A DNA stretch of 64,000 bases from Trichopria drosophilae. Taxonomy: Eukaryota; Arthropoda; Insecta; Hymenoptera; Diapriidae. The stretch covers positions 58,729,501 to 58,793,500 of the forward strand of contig CM059584.1 in the NCBI GenBank assembly GCA_030407085.1, given 5' to 3'. The position numbers and the translations under genes are program-made. The notes under the pieces were generated by a model. The model ran no database searches. It was not told the DNA's origin and saw nothing but the letters and a program-made list of their open reading frames with translations. This document shows, in pieces, positions 31,405 through 42,653 of the stretch (positions are counted from its first letter, which is position 1; every line of letters begins with the position of its first letter).

Positions 31405-32966
31405 TCATCGGGATACGTAACGCGAAACATCCTGAAATATTCCGGGCCAATAAAAATCCTGAATTAGGCGATGGTAGGTCTTGTCCACGCCAAGATGACC
31501 GGATTGGGGACAATCATGGGCATCGCCCATGGCACGGGAACGCGACGGGGCGGGTATGACCAGCTTCCAGGCGTCCTGATCGGTCACTGCTGAGTCAATA
31601 ACGGGGTGCGGGCGATGGTAGTAGATTCTACCATCCTCAATCCGCCAGTTGGGGTATTTGGAGGGGAATTTTCTAATATTCGATATCTTTTGGGTATACC
31701 AGGAATCTGCATCATCTCCAATGGCGCCAAGGGCTTCTTTCACATTCTCGTACATGCGGGATAATGCGTCGGGCACAACATTGAGGGCACCTGCGCGATG
31801 CGTTATCTCCATGTCGTACGCCTGCATGGCTAATGCCCATCGGGCTAGTCGACCGGATGGGTCACGCAAGTTCCGGAGCCACTTCAGGCTATGATGGTCG
31901 GTGATGACCTTGAAGTGCGTTCCCTCTATATACGGACGATACTTTTTCACCGCCCAGAGGACGCCGAGGCATTCCTTCTCGGTGACCGTGTACTTCCGTT
32001 CGGCTTTGGTGAGGATGCGACTAGCGAAGCTAATCGGGTGCTCCTCTCCATTGACCTCCTGGGTAATCACGGCACCAAGGGCGAAGTCGCTCGCGTCCGT
32101 CTGGATCGTGAATTCAATTCCAAAATCGGGGCGTTTCAGTACGGGGGTATGGGTAAGAGAGTCACGTAGCGCTTCAAACGCTTTCTGTTGCTCCTCTCCC
32201 CAGGTCCAGGGGATGCCTTTGGTCAAAAGCTGCGAGAGAGGAACGCGATCATGGGAGAAATTTGGGAGGAAACGGGAGTACCACCCCACCATTCCTAAAA
32301 AGCGGCGGAGCTGCTTGACGTTGGTAGGTGGGGGGAATTCCAAAATGGGGGCGGTCTTCTCCGGGACAGTTTTCAAGCCGTCCTTATTGAGCACGAACCC
32401 AAGGTACTTTACCTCTTCCCGGAAGAATTCGCTTTTTTCTAGATTTAACTCCAAACCAGCACGTTTAAGGGAGGTTAATACGACTTCTAGATAACGGAAG
32501 TGGTCCTCCTCATTGTCCGTAGCGATGATGATATCATCTAGATATGCGAAGACGTGGGGTTCCCACTCAGGATCAATGAGGCGATCCACTAACCGTTGGA
32601 AGGTGGCGGGGGCGTTGGTAAGGCCAAAGGGCATACGTTTAAATTCGAAGAGTCCACGGCCTGGAACTGCGAAGGCCTTGATGGGTCGACTCTGGGGCGC
32701 AACGGGGACCTGAAAATAGGCCTGACTGAGATCTAGCGTGGTGATACACCGAGCGCGACTCACCCCAGCCAGTATTCTGTCCATGGAGGGGAGGGGTAGA
32801 CGTCCTTACGGGTGATTTTATTGACGTCCCGGAAGTCCACGCAAAAGCGGAACGTACCGTTGGACTTCTTCACTATCACCGGGTTGCTCAACCACGGGCT
32901 TTCCGCTCGTTCGATGACACCCTCTCGGGCCATCTCATCGACGGCGTCCTGTGCGACCTTGAGCAT
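31405..32966 (-). pseudogene. Gypsy-like reverse transcriptase and RNase H (one frameshift)
   Basis: RT starts in one frame (32966-~32785: SPWLSNPVIVKKSNGTFRFCVDFRDVN) and continues after a one-base shift near 32785 at the YPSPP/DRILAG boundary. Visible motifs: TLDLSQAYFQVP, FKRMPFGLTNAPATFQ, and the active site AYLDDIIIAT. RNase H follows with TIQTDASDFALGAVI, TEKECLGVLWAVKKYRPYI and ITDHHSLKWL. It ends at the TGA shared with the integrase boundary. Apart from these two lesions the frame is well preserved, so the insertion is younger than the Polinton-like copies or decayed less. Confidence 0.92.
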
Positions 32967-33538
32967 ATAAGGGGACAGGAGTCGGGATTTGACGAATTGG
33001 GGGGTGGTGTTGGACGTGTATGCGGTGCTCCGTCAGGTGGGTTACACCTAGGGAGGGGGTGCGTCCAAGGGAGTATAAATGATTTAGAAGCCGTTTTAAA
33101 CGGGGGTGAGCTTCTTGGGACGGGGCGATCAATCCTACGCAATCGTACGAGGCATGTGCGTTGGCCGAAACCTCTTTTTCTTCTAATGCTGGTTTTCCCG
33201 CTACCACCAGTCCACGTTCCGTTTTCCGTGTCTAGCTTTACTCTAAATAGACGCAAAAAGTCTATGCCAAGTACGCATGCGTAATCGAGGGGTGCAACTC
33301 TGATCTCCAAGTTCTCAATTTGTTCGTCAAGGGTGATTCGGAGGGTTACTAAGCCAGCAAGGGAGATTGATGATCCGTCCGCGACTCGGACTTGCTCGCT
33401 TGTCTTTTTTAAGAAAGGGGCCACAAGTCTTTTGTCGGTAACCCCCAGATACGACTTAGAAGCGCCTGTATCTACTAGGGCTCGTATCTGGGTCCCAAGT
33501 AACGCCAACGTTATGAATGGACGCGGATCAGCGTCCAA
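32967..33538 (-). pseudogene. Gypsy-like aspartic protease and linker (frameshifted)
   Basis: Retropepsin-type domain: IRALVDTGASKSYLG (~33455-33500) has the catalytic DTG; YACVLGIDFLRLF gives the second conserved turn. After ~33210 the sense frame shifts (ALEEKEVSANAHASYDC in another frame) and shifts again before the RT N-terminus. The domain would process Gag-Pol. Broken in this copy. Confidence 0.85.
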
Positions 33539-33733
33539 CAGGGACGCGGAAGGGGGAATTGACTCTACGGACGCGAAAGGTTCTGAAGCGGATCCACGAG
33601 GGGGTGACCGGGGGAACCGGTGAGCCTTCGTGGATTGGGCGTCGCGGGTGGAGGAGTCGTTTTCCCTCGGGAGTCTGGGGTATTCGGGTTTTTGAAACTA
33701 TTATGGGGGGCCTTGGGTACTCTGTCCCTCCCA

Positions 33734-34100
33734 TTAATAGTTTCCCGAACGTTTCCGCGCGCAGACGGGGCAATCGTTGCTCGTGCATCCCGGATAACCG
33801 CAAACTCGGCAAAAATAGCCGAGGGGATGAGGACATTCGCGATAAATGTGGCCCGTCTGTTTACAGTTGTAACAGCGGACCATCGGACTGTGGCTGGGTG
33901 AACCCCTACGGCTGAGGGGAGGGGTGGATGGCGCGACTTCCGATAATAGAGGAATTCGCTTCGGGCGCGAGAACTCAGGAGTAGGGAGGGGCGGTGGTGA
34001 CGGGCGTCGGGGCGGGGCCGACGCCTTCGGGGGTATTGGGCGCGATACCGGGACCGATGTGGCGCGCAGCAGTGGAGATGCCTCAATATAGGGAGCAAAA
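33734..34100 (-). pseudogene. Gag C-terminus with zinc knuckles (truncated)
   Basis: RCYNCKQTGHIYRECPHP is a standard CX2CX4HX4C knuckle, followed by CRVCGYPGCTSNDCPVC, a second Cys-rich unit. A Pro/Arg/Ser-rich linker precedes them. The open frame extends a further ~30 codons upstream, but those come from unrelated flanking repeat (34085-34183), so the real gag is cut at ~34085. The nucleocapsid end binds element RNA in this family. Confidence 0.8.
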
Positions 34101-34172
34101 TAGCATTTTGGGCAGAGAGTGTGACAAAATATTTTGCACGCCGATCGCGCTTTGAAGCGAAGAACGCAAATA
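34085..34172. repeat. Fragment of the GCAAAAT-motif repeat
   Basis: Inverted match to 20929-20990 (GATCGGCGTGCAAAATAT..GTCACACTCTCTGCCCA). It marks the breakpoint of the Gypsy element. Confidence 0.7.
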
Positions 34173-34320
34173 GCGCATTTCACGTTCTAAAAAAAATGGT
34201 AGATACTGAAGGACAGGATTAGGCACAAGGTACCACTATTGTACTCTTTGCCTAATCTTCTTTCTCCAGTATCCGCCATTTTCCCTAGATTTCCCTAGAA
34301 CGTAAAGTGCTCTAATGCGA
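34173..34320. repeat. Inverted repeat, 148 bp
   Basis: GCGCATTTCACGTTCTA..GGATTAGGCA pairs with TGCCTAATC..TAGAACGTAAAGTGC..ATGCG. A second inverted repeat follows directly at 34341-34509 (ATTAATTCGCG .. CGCGAATTAAT, with AAAGCACAGAATTCC near the centre). Both are small hairpin elements or one compound element. Confidence 0.65.
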
Positions 34321-34669
34321 GTAGGTGTACACCCAGTTTCATTAATTCGCGTTGATACTAAGATGGCCACAAATTTTCAAAGCACAGAATTCCACAGGAA
34401 TTTATATAGTTCCTGAGCTAATAAAAACTTTCATTCGATCATGAACTATAAAAAATCCTCTAATTTCTGTGCTCTTCAAAGTTCCATTCTAGTAATGACG
34501 CGAATTAATGCACCTGCGCTGTAAAAAATGGTTTCGTAAAATCACCACTGCCTTGTCGATAACCTTACAAATGTCCTAGGACATAGCCAAGCAATTTACC
34601 TTTTATCTGTGGCCATGATCTGATAGATATCGAATGTAATATTGGAACACCGAAAGCAAAGCCGACACA
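34321..34669. other. Inverted repeat and spacer before the LINE-like element
   Basis: Contains the 34341-34509 hairpin; no gene seen. Confidence 0.5.
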
Positions 34670-37046
34670 AATCACATGTAGAGACTATCGCTCGTTCGAT
34701 GTATCGAGTTTGCATAGGGACCTGAGTAGCTATGATTGGAATATTTTTAATTCTGTTACTCCATTGAATAACGTGAACTTACCAATACGCTTAGTCATCG
34801 TCTATTGCAAACTTTTGATAAGCACGCCCCTAAGCACACTTTTACACCGACTCACAAGCTTTTCCCTTAGATTTCACCTCAGCTACTTAGACTTAAATAC
34901 GAGAGAAATAGCCTTTTATGTGCTTATCGCAAGACCAGGGACCCCTCATTAAGAATTAGACTCATTTCTGCTAATAAAGCTAATAAGCAGGCATGGGTAT
35001 TAACGAGAGCAAACTACTATCGAAACAAACTTACTAATATTTGGGATGCTAAGACCATGTGGAGGGAGTTGCGCAACCTTGATCTGGTGGCTTCCAATAA
35101 AGCTGTTAAACCGTTGTGTTGCACTTTGGATGAACTCAATTCCTTTCACACAGCTTCTGTTTCTCCTTACACTGATCTTTTCGACCTAAATTTCGATGAA
35201 GACTTTTATCACGGAGATTTTAACGACAGTAGATTTTTCTTCGCTAATGTCACCATCGAGGACGTAGCTGCTCGTTTCTCGGAAGCAAAGTCGGAAGCAT
35301 GTGGCTCTGATTCGATACCTATTAGTTTTTACATCAAATCATTCCCTGTCATTGCCCCTCACATAGTTCATTTCTTCAATGAATCGCTTAATTTATCCAT
35401 CTTTCCTGCTGATTGGAAAAAATCATTGATGATACCTATTAGCAAAATTACTAACCCTGTTTCCCCTGCGCATTACCGCCTTATCGCTATTGTTCCTGCT
35501 CTCTCTAAAACACTAGAACGTATTGTTTTCAATCAGCTACTTGGGTTCCTGAATAACAGTAATTGGTTTGATTCTCACCAATCGGGTTTCCGTAAAGACT
35601 ACAGCACGCAAACAGCACTATTATATGTATCTGAATATTGCAGGCAAGCAATAGACAATCGCATGATAACTATTGTTATCCTCTTTGACTTTAGCCGTGC
35701 GTTCGATACTATTAGTCATAGGCTTTTGCTGCAGAAACTAAAAATGGTTAATTTATCGGATACCGCTATTCGATGGTTTGCGTCTTACCTCTCGTGTCGA
35801 TCTCAGGCTGCCACAGGGGTGGATGGCACTAGATCGTCGTGGCTTCCAGTGGGTGCTGGAGTGCCCCAAGGTTCTGTGTTAGGACCTTTGTTGTTTTCAG
35901 TTTTTATTAACGATCTACCTGGGGTTCTCCATCATAGTGATCATATGATTTTCGCTGACGACACCCAAATTTTTCTTAAATGTCGTGTTTCAGAACTTGA
36001 CATCGCCATTGCAAAGGTAACATCCGATATCACTAGCTTCTGTCAATGGGCGAATACCAATGAACTCGTCCTTAACTTTGAAAAAACTAAGGCATTAATT
36101 GTCGGCAGTGCTTTTTATCTGAATACCTGTAATACTGATTCGATCACACCGATTGTTATTAATAATTCGGTCATACCGTGGGTTAAATCGGTGAGAAACT
36201 TGGGTCTCGTGTTTGATGGAACGCTCTCGTGGAAGTACAAATGTCCAATAAAGTTTTCTTCACTCAAGGGCAAACCCTTGTTTTCTCATTTATTTTACCG
36301 TATTTCGATTACTGCTGCGCAGTTTACAACGACATTAATGTAACTCAAAAAATCAGGGTGGAACGAATGTTTAATGCGGGCATTCGTTTCATCTTTGATA
36401 TACGGAGCGATGAGCACATTACCCGATATCGTAATAAGCTTGGCTGGCTCAACACCAAAACGCGTACGTTATACTTCATTGGTATCGTTACCTATAAGAT
36501 TATTAAGACCAATGTACCCCACTATCTTTATAAACGTTACCAGTGGCGTGAAGAATCTACATCCAGGGCTCTTCGACCCGGCTCTATGCAACAACTTCGA
36601 GTACCGACACATCGGCTAGAATCCTATTCCATACCCGGTTATGGAATGAACTTCCAGTCGAAATTCGTGCAAGTGAAAATGTGCATTTGTTTAAACTAAA
36701 ACAACAAAAATTCCTATTAAGTCGAACTGTAGTGTAATTATTTTGTATTTTATATTTTAGTATTAGTATTAGTATTTTTAGTATTTAATATTAGTATTTT
36801 AGTCCACTTCGACTTCTGGTATGCGTGTACCTTACCCTACGTTGTAATCGCTCGACCATTATTATTATCTATCTATTTTATATCTACTTTGTTATAAAAC
36901 TAGTATTGCGCTTTTATATGCATCTGTTAGTATGCCTTGTTATATTAAGCTTAGTTTTAGTTTTAGTTATCTGTATGTATGCTCTATATTGGTTGGCCTA
37001 AGAGGTAATACCTCAAGCCATAATAAAGACAATCAATCAATCAATC
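34670..37046 (+). mobile_element. Non-LTR retrotransposon, 5'-truncated (Jockey/CR1-like group)
   Basis: The sequence begins within the linker after the endonuclease domain (HRDLSSYDWNIFNSV at ~34710) and runs through a reverse transcriptase to a 3' UTR. The UTR ends CAATAAAGACAATCAATCAATCAATC, a short tandem tail in place of poly(A). No endonuclease domain remains, as expected for 5' truncation during target-primed reverse transcription. A (TC)n tract follows directly. Confidence 0.88.
34700..36699 (+). pseudogene. Non-LTR reverse transcriptase (frameshifted)
   Basis: The main frame 35057-36343 carries SKTLERIVFNQL, the FDFSRAFDTISH block with catalytic Asp, a GVPQGSVLGPLLFSVFINDL block, the active-site variant MIFADDTQIF, and NFEKTKALIVGS. 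The active site is FADD in place of YADD, common in this group. A shift around 36230-36300 moves the C-terminal domain to another frame: LPYFDYCCAVYND, RMFNAGIRFIFDIR, HITRYRNKLGWLNTKTR, YFIGIVTYKII. An upstream shift separates the 34710-34952 linker from the RT frame. It would make element cDNA by target priming; this copy has at least two frame breaks. Confidence 0.9.
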
Positions 37047-37200
37047 TCTCTCTCTCCCTCTCTCTCTCTCCCTCTCTCTCTCTCCCTCTCTCTCTCTCCC
37101 TTCCTCTCTCCCCCTCTCTCTCTCCCTCTCTCTCTCTCTCCCTTCCTCTCTCCCCCTCTCTCTCTCTCCCTCTCTCTCTCTCTCCCTCCCTCTCTCTCTA
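37047..37200. repeat. (TC)n / (CTCTCC)n microsatellite
   Basis: About 150 bp of CT-rich simple sequence with CCCT interruptions, followed by (TATC)n. The 127-codon frame across it is an artefact. Confidence 0.95.
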
Positions 37201-37239
37201 TGTATCTATCTACCTATCTATATCTTTATATATAAGTCA

Positions 37240-37808
37240 AAATCACATATTTCCGAAAATGCTCGGCCAATTCTCAATTAAATTCCTTGATATTTTAGGA
37301 GATCGGCTATTGTAATTGGAATCACTTGTACGGAAGCACAATTTTGAAAAATCGATCCAATTATTTTTAATTTACATTTTTTAGTGTAACTTTCACCTTA
37401 TCAACCTACATACTAACTTATCGACTGAGTACTTCAGACCACCTTAAGGAGGGTCTAAAGTGGTCCGCCGATAACGTAGAAATAAAAAATCACTGAATCA
37501 ATTTTTCAAAATTCGGGCTCTGTAAAAGCAATTCTAATTACTATAAACGGTCTGTCAATGTCAATACCAAAGAAATCAACTGAGAATTGACAGAGAATTC
37601 TCGTGATTTTTATTCATTTCCGAAAATTCGCGGTCAGTTCTCAATCAATTTCTTTGGTATTTTCTAGGAGACCGTCTATAGTCATTAGAGTTGCCCTTAC
37701 AGTGCCCGAATTTTGAAAAATTGATTCAGTCATTATTAATGTACGTTTCCTAGTGAAAATCCTTACTTTATCAGCAGAGCACTTTAGACCCCCCTTAAGG
37801 AGATTCCA
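37240..37808. repeat. ~190 bp unit repeated in alternating orientations
   Basis: Units at ~37245-37448 (+), ~37449-37614 (inverted) and ~37615-37806 (+) share CATTTCCGAAAAT, CTCAATYAAATT..TTTGRTATT, AATTTTGAAAAATYGAT and GACCACYTTAAGGAG. A further diverged unit continues at 38944-39160, so the 37809-38937 element split the array. Confidence 0.75.
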
Positions 37809-38937
37809 CCCCGGAAAAAAGAACCAATTGAAAATTTTGAATCGGCATTCTTAATAGTCAATCGCCGATTGCTACCGATTCGACACAAAACATACTGAAT
37901 CGGAATAACAAATGTTAATAGGATTGTGTTACGAAAAAAAAAACTTTCCAGAGCGAGAATTGAACCCGGGACCTCTGCGCAGCAGTTTGACCATGTAACC
38001 ACTTAGCCATAGCAACTGTTTTAATGTTTATCTTAATACGACATTATAAAGTTCACAATTTCCTTTCATGAAAGCTGATATCGTATGAATAAATTATTTA
38101 ATATTTGTATGATATTTCTATAAATTTTGTTAGCGTTTTCTTTATGGTAAAATTGAAATTAAATTCCAAGTAAAAACATGTAATATAACTTTTCAGTATT
38201 TTTAACTTAAAGAAATAATATAGTTGAAATTGATCTTCCGCTTCAATGAAAAAAAAAGTTCCAATTAAGTTAATCAAAAATATGGATAAATAGGTCTTTA
38301 TTATTTTATTTCTGATTAAACTACATAATCAGAATTCTAGTTAGTTTAATCTGAAAAATAATAATTTCAACAATATTCCAATTTTTGCCTACCGATTCAT
38401 GAATACATACAATACAAAAAACGATGTCATTAGGTATTTTTTATTCGCAATAAGTGCCTGTGGTTTTTAATTCTTTATCGTTACACAAAAATATTTGTAA
38501 TCACGGAATTTTCGTATTGGGAATAAATGTTTTCTACTTCCGATTCACCGACATTGAATAAGCAAAGTGATAATGTGTGTTTTCGTATTCACTGAACATA
38601 ACCTACATCTTTCCGATTCCGGATATTTATTGCGTTCCTCCTTGAATCGGACCACTCCGAATATCTTTTATCTGGACATAACCTCAATCAAGAGTATTTG
38701 TAAACGATGAAATCCTGATACTCTTAATTGGACAATTCCTTTTGTAATTTTTTGCAATTATTGATTCCAATTCAAAGCTATTGAAAATAACTCTATCTGA
38801 TATGTATCCTCCCATTCACAAAATCTTCCAATTAAGATGACAGGAAACCAATAAACAGTGATTGTACACGAATCCGCATTTTTAAAATTTCCAATTCGAA
38901 ACGATAACCAGTCAATCGATTTTTTTTTCCGGGGCAG
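37809..38937. mobile_element. Non-autonomous element ended by CCCCGGAAAAAA, with tRNA-like module
   Basis: The left end CCCCGGAAAAAAGAACC and the right end TTTTTTTTCCGGGG are inverted. The interior is dense with GAATCGG and CCGATT in both orientations near both ends. A tRNA-like segment lies ~140 bp in from the left end, as in 22286-23475. It interrupts the ~190 bp repeat array (37240-37808 / 38944-39160). A target duplication is not clear. No coding capacity. Confidence 0.75.
37948..38018 (-). other. tRNA-like sequence (tRNA-derived)
   Basis: On the minus strand it has an A-box-like TGGCTAAGTGGTTACATGG and a B-box-like GGGTTCAATTC, with a T arm pairing 4 of 5. The acceptor ends do not pair, so I do not call a functional tRNA. 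Same orientation and similar distance from the element end as 22412-22485. Confidence 0.6.
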
Positions 38938-38943
38938 TCGTCT

Positions 38944-39160
38944 CAGTCGATAGATGATATTTCCTTATTCGGGACAATTCTCGATGGATTCTTAACGAAA
39001 GTGTTTCATATTTTTCAGGGCATCATAAATAATGATTAGAATTTTTAGTACACAGCCCGAATTTTGATAAATCGAAAAATCGATTCAATTAGTTTTAATT
39101 TCAAATTTTTTGTGTAAATTGCTACCTTATCGATTGAGCCGACTGGAATCCCCTTAACAA
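38944..39160. repeat. Distal unit of the ~190 bp repeat
   Basis: Continues the array seen at 37240-37808: CTCAGTCGATAGATG, CCCGAATTTTGATAAATCG, CTTATCGATTGAGCC. Confidence 0.6.
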
Positions 39161-40269
39161 TAACGTCAACACATTGTAGTCAATTCAACCAATAACGGTT
39201 CAGAATATTAAACATTTTCATTTCCAATATGGCTGACCGATCAGCTGGATACCTGGAGGAACAACATTGGCATATAATACATTGCCCCAGATTTTATTTT
39301 TAAAATTCCTTTGTAAAAAAAACGTTTTTGACAAAAATGATATCTGGAAATTAGTTTTATTTTATTCAAAACTATTTAACTAAATAAAAAAATGGATGTT
39401 TTAAAAAATGATACAAATTATTGCATTAAATAGCTGGTGGAAAATGAAAACTATTTTCTTAATGCCATTTCGCCCAAAAGTTATTTTTTTACAAGTAATT
39501 TTAAAAGTAAGCTCCAGTCCAATGCTTCAGATGCCAATGTTGTTCCTGCAGGTACACTGTAAAAAATCCGTAATGTATAGAACCTACACATAATGGTAAT
39601 TTTACCCTTGATTAGACTTTCCAGATATGTATAGGTACCGTTTCTTGTATGTCCCATTGGTACGTTTATAATGACTGACGAATTGTATAATGACTGAGGA
39701 AATTCTGAAAAAAATATTGTTAGAAACTATGACAATTTCGACAAATGTAAATGTAGGTAATAGATACATACGCGGCATTCGCCGCGACAGTGAGTTTTGT
39801 AGTGTATAGTGTAGTGATCTGTGGTTCCTGATTACCAGCTCAGCTCAGACGACTCAGATTATAAGGATTTACTTGGATTTACATGCTCAGATCGGATATA
39901 TCTTCAGTTGAGGTTAAGTCTTACTGAAAATTTTATTAATAAAATAGATACATGTATATAGTCTTCCAGTATGCATACAATCATTGAAAGTTCTCTGCCA
40001 ATTGTACTTGTCAAAAATGTTTTTCTTGTCAAATTTTACAGTTTTTTTTTTGTTACACGTGTGTTACGTCATTCTCTGTCAATCAGCAAAATAAACCAAA
40101 TCCCAGTAATATTTTAAGTTAATTTACTAACTTTTAAGTTAAACATCTCGCTTAAACTACTGTAGCCGAGAACTGCCTTTATGTATACTATACAATAAAT
40201 CTTAAAACTTTTCAGTGAAGAAATGGAATCACGACTGATTTTTCCAAACTATTGTCTTTCAATACCAAT
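39161..40269. other. AT-rich spacer, no gene seen
   Basis: Nothing recognised; one 61-codon frame at 39408-39593 has no features. A GCGGCATTCGCCGCG palindrome is at 39771-39786. Confidence 0.5.
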
Positions 40270-40284
40270 GTTAATTTCAATAAT

Positions 40285-41090
40285 TTAGTCTATTTTATTC
40301 ACAGAAAGAGTAACGCTTTTACTTGATATTTGATTTTCCAGTTCCAACATTCCACAATACTTTGAATTAAAAGGGTATGTGTATATAGATCGTTTCTTTT
40401 TCCACATTAGTCCTTCAAACATTAGATTTTGTGCATCTCCGAAAAGTCTATCTATTCTCACTATCATATTATCCGCTAAAGCAATCATATTGTCTGGTGA
40501 ACAATTGGTGATCGTTATGTTCCTAATTCGAATTTTCTATATTTCGTTTCTTTTCACAGACAAAATTTCAAAATGTGGTCGTATGGGTGGTTCATTTTTC
40601 TCGTTGATTAATTTGCCTCATAAATTCGTCTGCATAGTTGCGCTGAAGAACGGTTTGCAGTTCGAAGGAAGCTTTTTAGCTTGCCTAGATAACTTTCAAA
40701 CGGAAAGGCAGTGTATCTATTCACATTACAGCCCATATCTTGTACGTTATCGGCTAAATGTATCAAATGATGCGAATTGAGTACCTGAGATTCAGGTCCA
40801 TAAAAATCTTTAAGGCAAATGAAAAAGCTTCTCAAGTATTGTTTAGCCGGTGACAGATAAGTAATACAAACTTTACTAGAACATAAAATTCTACAATCTC
40901 CATGTAGCAGTAAGAAATGATTGTAAAGTTCTTTCTGCAAAATACCTTTTAATACAATTGGCCCACAATAAAGGTTAAAAACTCTGAATTCAGTTGCCTT
41001 CCATTTGCTAAGAAAATTAGTGGATTTTGGTTTTCGTTGAAATTCGCAGGGTACTTGTTTTTTTAAATTTCCATTCTCGTTGATAGTTTC
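40285..41090 (-). pseudogene. Transposase-like protein, C-terminal half (broken)
   Basis: Minus strand. Around 41060-40940 reads FQRKPKS..LSKWKATEFRVFNLYCGPIVLKGIL, followed by YNHFLLLHGDCRILCS, then HHLIHLADNVQDMGCNVNRYTAFPFESYLGKLKSFLR (~40760-40640), then after a frameshift SIYTYPFNSKYCGMLELE (~40380-40330). The order (KATEFR / HFL.L / H.L.HL..DV...G / FPFE.Y.G.LK..LR) matches proteins repeated in insect genomes and resembles the DUF4218 region associated with CACTA-like transposases; that link is from memory. The N-terminal half is at 43241-44139 with ~2.15 kb of unrelated sequence between. Shift or stop at ~40607 and a stop near 40530. Confidence 0.6.
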
Positions 41091-42107
41091 ATCGTACTTT
41101 GGCGATTAAGTCGAAAGTTCAAATTTCCATTCACAAGCCAGTATTTCAATAATTTTTTTACAATACCTATACAAACAAGATGCATGAAATCTAGTACAAA
41201 GCAGGATTATGTTTAATTCGGGCACAATTTTTAATAGTTGAGCTTTGCTTCTAAAATTTATATTATTTCTCTCGTTAGCATTCACGTCTGGATATACTGT
41301 TACGTCCCCGTAACTAGCGCGATTACCCTTTTTTTTTAATGCATTCACAAATCCGAAAATGTTCGCAATTGTATGTCGGTATCGGACAAACGAGTCCCTT
41401 TTTTTAATATAGCGTTGAGATCACGTAGACGCAGCATGTTAGAACGTAACCACTTCAAATTAGACTTTCTTTTAACTTTTATTAGCCATAAATCAGAAGA
41501 TGGCTCGCGTTGCCTAAGCCGAAAAACTTTTCTTATAACTATCAAGTTACCGCTTTTTGACTTTTCTAAGAATAAAAGAGAAAACGGGTACGTTCTAAAC
41601 AGATATCTACTACACCGTATCTTATAACAATAATGTAAAAGCATTAGTTAATGCGTGCTTCCTCCTTGGGCTATTTCCAAAACCTGTCCAACACACAAAT
41701 CCACCATTTTCAAAATAGAAGGGGAAAACTCAAAGCGGGGATAAAACTGTGGCCCACCATAAATACGCTGACGCGTACAGAAAATCGGACTAGAGAGACT
41801 AGAGAAACTAGAGAAGACTAGAGAATAGTAGTGAATCATTGTGGAACTAGAGAATAGTAGGAATCGTAGTAGAGGATCGTGGGGAGATTTTCCGGGCGAT
41901 ACAGAATGGTTCGTCTGCTCTACCACGAGAAGAATTCAAGTTCTTCAGCCACAGAATTCATCTCTCCGAAAAACTCCAGGGAAGAATACAGGACGCCCAA
42001 TCATTTGGAACAGCTGATCGTTCTTCAAAAAGGGACCAGCGAAAAAAAATAGTAAGTATCTCTTCATTTTATAAATAAACAAATAATCCCTCTCTTCTCC
42101 TTTTCTT
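41091..42107. other. Sequence inserted in the transposase-like gene, unidentified
   Basis: Two minus frames (41106-41348, 80 codons; 41345-41644, 99 codons) abut here; neither matches a family I know. The 41345-41644 frame is basic. At 41790-41880 is a run of short direct repeats of 'GAGACTAGAGAA' and 'GAATAGTAG'. Confidence 0.35.
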
Positions 42108-42375
42108 TCGTGACATAGCGGGTAGGCCTGCGAAATCACGCCAACCTTTTCCCTTTGCGATATAGCGGGTCGGCCTGCGAAATCGCACTTCCTTCCTTTT
42201 CGTGACATAGCGGGTAGGCCTGCGCAATCACACTAACCTTTTCCCTTTGCGACATAGCGGGTCGGCCTGCGAAATCGCATTTCCATCCTTTTGCGACATA
42301 GCGGGTCGGCCTGCGAAATCGCACCCCCCCCTTTTCTTTTGTGGCATAGCGGGTAGGCCTGCGAAACTACAGCTC
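42108..42375. repeat. Minisatellite, six ~45-50 bp units
   Basis: Each unit has GACATAGCGGGTMGGCCTGCGAAATC followed by a pyrimidine-rich linker (CCTTTTCCCTTTG type). Units alternate GGTAGG and GGTCGG. Frames across it on both strands are artefacts. Confidence 0.9.
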
Positions 42376-42653
42376 CTTCTCTCCTACCTATTGCGCACAG
42401 CCCACCGAGACGAAGTCGCCCCTCTCAAGCGACTAATATTCCTGTTATTATCGTTACTTTTTCCTAAATAACTGCTTGTTTTAATTCTAAAATTAGAGAC
42501 AATATAAATATACATTTAATATTAAAGATGCCTTCTTAGGGAAATACCTTCCTCACATTTGATCTTCCAAAGATTTTTAGCAGAGCGTTAACTAAATTAA
42601 CAATATAATTGATTAGTTTTCAAGTTTTGTTAACATAAACCGTTTTATTCCTA
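42376..42653. other. AT-rich spacer
   Basis: No gene or structure noted. Confidence 0.5.

Larger units (their letters stand above)
30450..34100 (-). mobile_element. Gypsy-like LTR retrotransposon coding region, 5'-truncated
   Basis: Minus-strand order: zinc-knuckle gag end, protease, reverse transcriptase, RNase H, integrase, then ORF3. The gag N-terminus and 5' LTR are absent: at ~34085 the sequence changes to the GCAAAAT-type repeat also seen at 20.9 kb. Pol is internally continuous apart from point lesions. Confidence 0.9.

Noticed and set aside
36932..37315. 127-codon frame across the (TC)n tract
   Set aside because: Low-complexity Ser/Leu/Pro translation of a microsatellite.
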